Of a stretch of 64,000 bases of DNA, positions 60,837 through 64,000 are shown piece after piece. Position 1 is the first letter of the stretch, and each line of letters begins with the position of its first letter. Origin of the DNA: Kordia jejudonensis (GTDB taxonomy: Bacteria > Bacteroidota > Bacteroidia > Flavobacteriales > Flavobacteriaceae); the NCBI RefSeq assembly GCF_001005315.1, contig NZ_LBMG01000004.1:124001-188000 (forward strand), in the 5' to 3' direction. Below the pieces are notes generated by a model. That model did not search any database, was not told the origin of the DNA, and saw only the letters and a list, made by a program, of their open reading frames with translations. A program made the position numbers and the translations under genes.

Positions 60837-63374
60837 GTGCATATAGATTTTAAAAAAATAATTCCTCACGCAGTAGCATTGTTTCTATTTGTGGTGATGG
60901 CTTTGGCATATTTTTATCCAGTTTTACAAGGGAAAAAAATTCAACAAACCGATATAGTTCAGTATGCTGGAATGGCAAAAAAACAAAACGATTATCGGGA
61001 AGCTACTGGAGAAGAAATGTACTGGACAGACAGTGCTTATGCTGGAATGCCAACGTATTTATTAGGTGCGCGGTATCCGTATACCTACATCAAAACACTT
61101 GATAGAACTTTACGCTTTTTGCCACGACCAGCCGATTATTTATTTCTGTATTTCGCAGGAATTTATATCCTCTTGTTAGTCATGCGAGTCAATTATAAAC
61201 TGGCATTTCTCGGCGCCGTCGCCTTTGGATTTTCCACTTATTTTATTGTCATTCTCGGTGTCGGACACAACGCAAAAGCACATGCAATAGCGTACTTTCC
61301 GTTGGTTTTAGCAGGAATATTGCTCACTTTTCAGCGGAAATATATTTGGGGATTTTTGCTTACGGCAGTTGCAATGTCGTTGGAAATTATGACAGCGCAT
61401 CCGCAGATGACGTACTACCTCATGTTATTAGTTATCATACTTGGTTTAGTGTATTTCTTTCATTATCTATTCAGTAAAGAAAAACCGTTTAAATTTGATA
61501 AAAAGTACTTTGAGAAAGCATTCAAAAACAATGAACTAAAACACTTTTTCAAAGCTGTCGGATTGTTGGTTGTAGCCGTTTTATTAGCCATTGGTGTGAA
61601 TGGTACAAATTTATTAACCACCAAAGAATATGCAGATTGGAGTATTCGTGGAAAAAGTGAATTGACGATTAATCCTGATGGAAGTAGGAAAGAATCGCAA
61701 GGACTTTCCAAAGAATATATTTTAGAATACAGTTACGGTAAAATGGAAACGTTCGATTTGTTGATTCCACGTTTTATGGGTGGCGCAAATTCGGAAGATT
61801 TAGGAACCGATTCAAAATCATATAAGTTTTTATTACAACGGAATATTCCACCAACGCAGGCTAGAGAAATTGTAAGAAGCATTCCAACTTATTGGGGCGA
61901 TCAGCCTATTATAGCAGCTCCAGCGTATGTAGGCGCAGTTATTATTTTCTTAGCCTTAGTAGGATTGTTTGTCGTTAGAAGAAAAGCAAAATGGTGGCTT
62001 ATTGGCGGAATTTTAATGTCCATGTTTTTATCATGGGGAAAAAATTTAGGATGGCTAACAGACTTTATGCTCGATGTTTTTCCATTGTATGATAAATTTA
62101 GAGCCGTTTCCTCAATACAAGTAATTTTAGAATTGTGTGTGCCTATTTTGGGTGTTTTGGCATTAGCCGCGCTATTCAATAAAGACATTGCAACGGAAAA
62201 GAAAAAGAAAGCAGTATTGTACGCTACGGGAATTATTAGTGGAATTATTGTATTCTTTTTGCTGTTTAAATCTGTATTTTTTGATTTTGTAGGTGTAAAT
62301 GATGCCTATTACGAACAAGCTGTTTTTGGACCTGAATTCATGGAAATTATTCGTGAAGATCGCGTGTCCATCCTCACAAAAGATGCGATCCGATCGTTAA
62401 TTTTAATTCTACTTTCAGCAGGCGTTTTATTTGCTTTTATAAAAGAAAAATTAAAGGAAAACTTAGTAATTATAGCTTTACTCGGTTTGTTATTGTTCGA
62501 TTTAGTCGGTGTGGCAAGACGTTACGTTGCTACCGAAGGATTTGTATCGAAAGCACAGCTTGAACGTCCGTACAAAACCTTAGAAGTAGACAAGCAAATC
62601 TTAAAAGATAAAGGACATTACCGTGTATTTGAACCAAGATTGCGCATGGCAAATTCGCGTACCGCATATTTTCACAATACACTTGGTGGTTATCATGCCG
62701 CTAAACCACGTCAGTTTCAAGAATTGTATGACTTTTATTTAGATCATGGAAATACAAAATTTGAAGTAAATGCGCGGAATATCAACATTATCAATATGTT
62801 GAATGTAAAGTACATCATTGCAGATTTAGAAGGCGAACAAGATCAGGCAGGCGCAGGCGCAATAGCACTTCAAAATCCGTATCCGAATGGCAATGCTTGG
62901 TTTGTGGAAAAAATTGAAACTGTAGCAACTGCAGATGAAGAAATATTGTCTTTAAACGGATTGGACACTAAGAATGTAGCCGTATTGCGAAAAGAACAAG
63001 AAGCAGCTGCTAATTTGAAAGAAACCTATCAAAAAGATTCATTGGCAACTATTGAGTTAATAGGATATAAACCTGATGCTTTATCATACAAAACAGCGAA
63101 TAAAAACGCAGGTTTTGCAGTATTTTCTGAAATTCATTATCCACATGGATGGAACGCATATATTGATGGCAAATTAGTGCCACATTATCGCGTAAATTAT
63201 GTGTTGAGAGCTTTAGAAGTTCCTGCGGGAACTCATACTGTAGATTTTAAATTTGAACCTAATGTTGTTTCAAAAGGAATTGCAATTTCCTTAACAAGTA
63301 CCATAATTTTAGTACTATTAATCATTGGAGCTTTATATTTTGAATTCAGGCGTAGGAGAGAAGTGAATGCATAA
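60837..63374 (+). CDS. YfhO family membrane protein
   Basis: 845 residues starting at a GTG; an in-frame stop lies 13 bases before it and no ATG is nearby. About 14 membrane helices plus a large extracytoplasmic domain at the C-terminus (residues about 560-800: KSVARPYKTLEVDKQILK-type start, NTLGGYHAAKPRQFQELYDFY). The start FVVMALAYFYPVLQGKKIQQTDIVQYAGM and the ALGARYPYTYIKTLD segment match the YfhO family, which includes GT-C-like sugar transferases of lipoteichoic acid glycosylation in Gram-positive bacteria. Role here is unknown, probably lipid-linked sugar transfer. The next gene starts 16 bases later. Confidence 0.86.
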   Translation: MHIDFKKIIPHAVALFLFVVMALAYFYPVLQGKKIQQTDIVQYAGMAKKQNDYREATGEEMYWTDSAYAGMPTYLLGARYPYTYIKTLDRTLRFLPRPADYLFLYFAGIYILLLVMRVNYKLAFLGAVAFGFSTYFIVILGVGHNAKAHAIAYFPLVLAGILLTFQRKYIWGFLLTAVAMSLEIMTAHPQMTYYLMLLVIILGLVYFFHYLFSKEKPFKFDKKYFEKAFKNNELKHFFKAVGLLVVAVLLAIGVNGTNLLTTKEYADWSIRGKSELTINPDGSRKESQGLSKEYILEYSYGKMETFDLLIPRFMGGANSEDLGTDSKSYKFLLQRNIPPTQAREIVRSIPTYWGDQPIIAAPAYVGAVIIFLALVGLFVVRRKAKWWLIGGILMSMFLSWGKNLGWLTDFMLDVFPLYDKFRAVSSIQVILELCVPILGVLALAALFNKDIATEKKKKAVLYATGIISGIIVFFLLFKSVFFDFVGVNDAYYEQAVFGPEFMEIIREDRVSILTKDAIRSLILILLSAGVLFAFIKEKLKENLVIIALLGLLLFDLVGVARRYVATEGFVSKAQLERPYKTLEVDKQILKDKGHYRVFEPRLRMANSRTAYFHNTLGGYHAAKPRQFQELYDFYLDHGNTKFEVNARNINIINMLNVKYIIADLEGEQDQAGAGAIALQNPYPNGNAWFVEKIETVATADEEILSLNGLDTKNVAVLRKEQEAAANLKETYQKDSLATIELIGYKPDALSYKTANKNAGFAVFSEIHYPHGWNAYIDGKLVPHYRVNYVLRALEVPAGTHTVDFKFEPNVVSKGIAISLTSTIILVLLIIGALYFEFRRRREVNA

Positions 63375-63390
63375 TTAACCCCTAAATATT

Positions 63391-64000
63391 ATGCCTAAAA
63401 AAGTAGTCATTATTTCATATTATTGGCCGCCAGCTGGTGGACCAGGCGTACAACGTTGGTTGAAATTCGTAAAATATTTGCGAGATTTTGATATTGAACC
63501 TGTGTTGTATGTCCCAAAAAATCCCAGCTATCCGATAGTAGACGAAACGTTTTCTAGTGAAATTCCTGATGATATTACGATTTTAAAGCAATCAATTTTT
63601 GAACCGTATTCGCTCGCGACTATTTTTTCTAAAAAGAAAACAAAAAAGATCAGTAAAGGAATTATTGCCAAGGAGAAACAAACTTTTATTGAAAAACTCT
63701 TATTGTACATTAGAGGAAACTTTTTTATTCCTGATGCGCGTAAATATTGGATACAACCTTCTGTAAAATTTCTGAAAAAATATCTCAGCGAAGAACATAT
63801 TGACACAATTATAACCACTGGACCACCGCATAGTTTGCATATGATAGGACTTGGTTTAAAAGCGGAGTTAGATATAAAATGGTTGGCCGATTTTCGGGAT
63901 CCTTGGACAACAATTGGCTATCATAGCGAATTGAAACTTACCGAAAAATCGCAGCAAAAACACAAAGTATTGGAAGCTTCTGTATTACAAACAGCAGATG
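63391..64000 (+). CDS. Glycosyltransferase family 4 protein, 3' end outside the window
   Basis: The first 203 codons are visible, starting at ATG 63391. It begins PKKVVIISYYWPPAGGPGVQRWLKFVKYLRDF, the N-terminal half of a GT-B glycosyltransferase with the GGPGVQR segment, and continues with DTIITTGPPHSLHMIGLGLK and WLADFRDPWTTIGYH, as in GT4 enzymes of polysaccharide synthesis. The donor-binding C-terminal half lies beyond the window. It is probably co-transcribed with the YfhO gene (16-base gap). Sugar and acceptor are unknown. Confidence 0.88.
   Translation, partial: MPKKVVIISYYWPPAGGPGVQRWLKFVKYLRDFDIEPVLYVPKNPSYPIVDETFSSEIPDDITILKQSIFEPYSLATIFSKKKTKKISKGIIAKEKQTFIEKLLLYIRGNFFIPDARKYWIQPSVKFLKKYLSEEHIDTIITTGPPHSLHMIGLGLKAELDIKWLADFRDPWTTIGYHSELKLTEKSQQKHKVLEASVLQTAD

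Noticed and set aside
1-64000. tRNA, rRNA, prophage or transposase genes
   Set aside because: I looked by eye for conserved tRNA arms, rRNA blocks and transposase motifs and found none. A covariance or profile search was not possible here and could still reveal something.

Overview
The window is a low-GC bacterial chromosome segment from the Bacteroidota, almost certainly a marine-type member of the Flavobacteriaceae. The evidence is type IX secretion (T9SS) C-terminal sorting signals, promoters of the TAnnTTTG type, TonB-dependent and LytTR/LytS genes of Bacteroidota type, a UbiA/KdsC/DUF2520/Maf operon, and peptide precursors with the LNKxSIS leader seen in genera such as Kordia. The genus is a guess. 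I saw no rRNA, tRNA, insertion sequence, prophage or CRISPR array.

Layout. 1-5550: a TPR-CHAT (caspase-like) membrane protein cut by the window edge, a secreted beta-roll protein and a T9SS-sorted alpha/beta-hydrolase. 5779-9754: a sugar-nucleotide epimerase, then a minus-strand operon of three envelope-glycan genes (GT2, LAB_N, GT39). 10180-12724: a small lipoprotein, an ArsR/DUF6428 pair with a visible operator, and a 1.1 kb repeat-bearing gap. 12725-18219: housekeeping genes (THUMP-like methyltransferase, AI-2E permease, TrmH, DUF4159, DUF1223, RsmE). 18403-25095: an unknown soluble protein, a PIG-L/34-aa microprotein/Na+-symporter operon, and six ribosomal peptide precursors if the solo genes at 19212 and 39750 are counted. 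Two of these and the microprotein are very short genes that are easily overlooked.

25266-39578: an M1 aminopeptidase lipoprotein, a conserved lipoprotein, a DUF2971 protein, and a large locus. That locus holds a second TPR-CHAT protein, two repeat/beta-roll secreted proteins, a T9SS protein with ELWKTDGT repeats, two small secreted proteins and, divergently, an ECF sigma factor with a membrane TPR protein that looks like its anti-sigma factor. A perfect 12-bp inverted repeat lies in the divergent promoter region. The arrangement suggests a periplasmic caspase-like protease linked to sigma/anti-sigma signalling and surface proteins, and it is the most interesting candidate system here.

40110-47917: the Maf/UbiA/KdsC/DUF2520 operon, a hierarchical tandem-repeat block (43470-44060), a truncated haemoglobin and a fused cytochrome c maturation protein (CcsB-CcsA) with a His-rich loop. 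47960-52722: a small FlbD-like protein and a run of AT-rich lipoprotein/secreted genes. In this run a zinc-metallopeptidase-like lipoprotein and its partner lipoprotein appear to have been duplicated, and one copy has decayed to a C-terminal fragment. 52923-57171: a LytTR/LytS two-component system and an outer-membrane beta-barrel receptor. 57298-64000: an M74-like peptidoglycan endopeptidase, a GNAT-like protein, an outer-membrane transporter-like protein, DUF4834, a YfhO-family membrane protein and the start of a GT4 glycosyltransferase.

Repeats recur across the window: a REP-like family built on GAATCAAGTTC/GAACTTGATTC, a paired inverted repeat (GGCTGTCTGAAAAG) after both solo peptide genes, and 6-8 bp microsatellites placed directly after stop codons.
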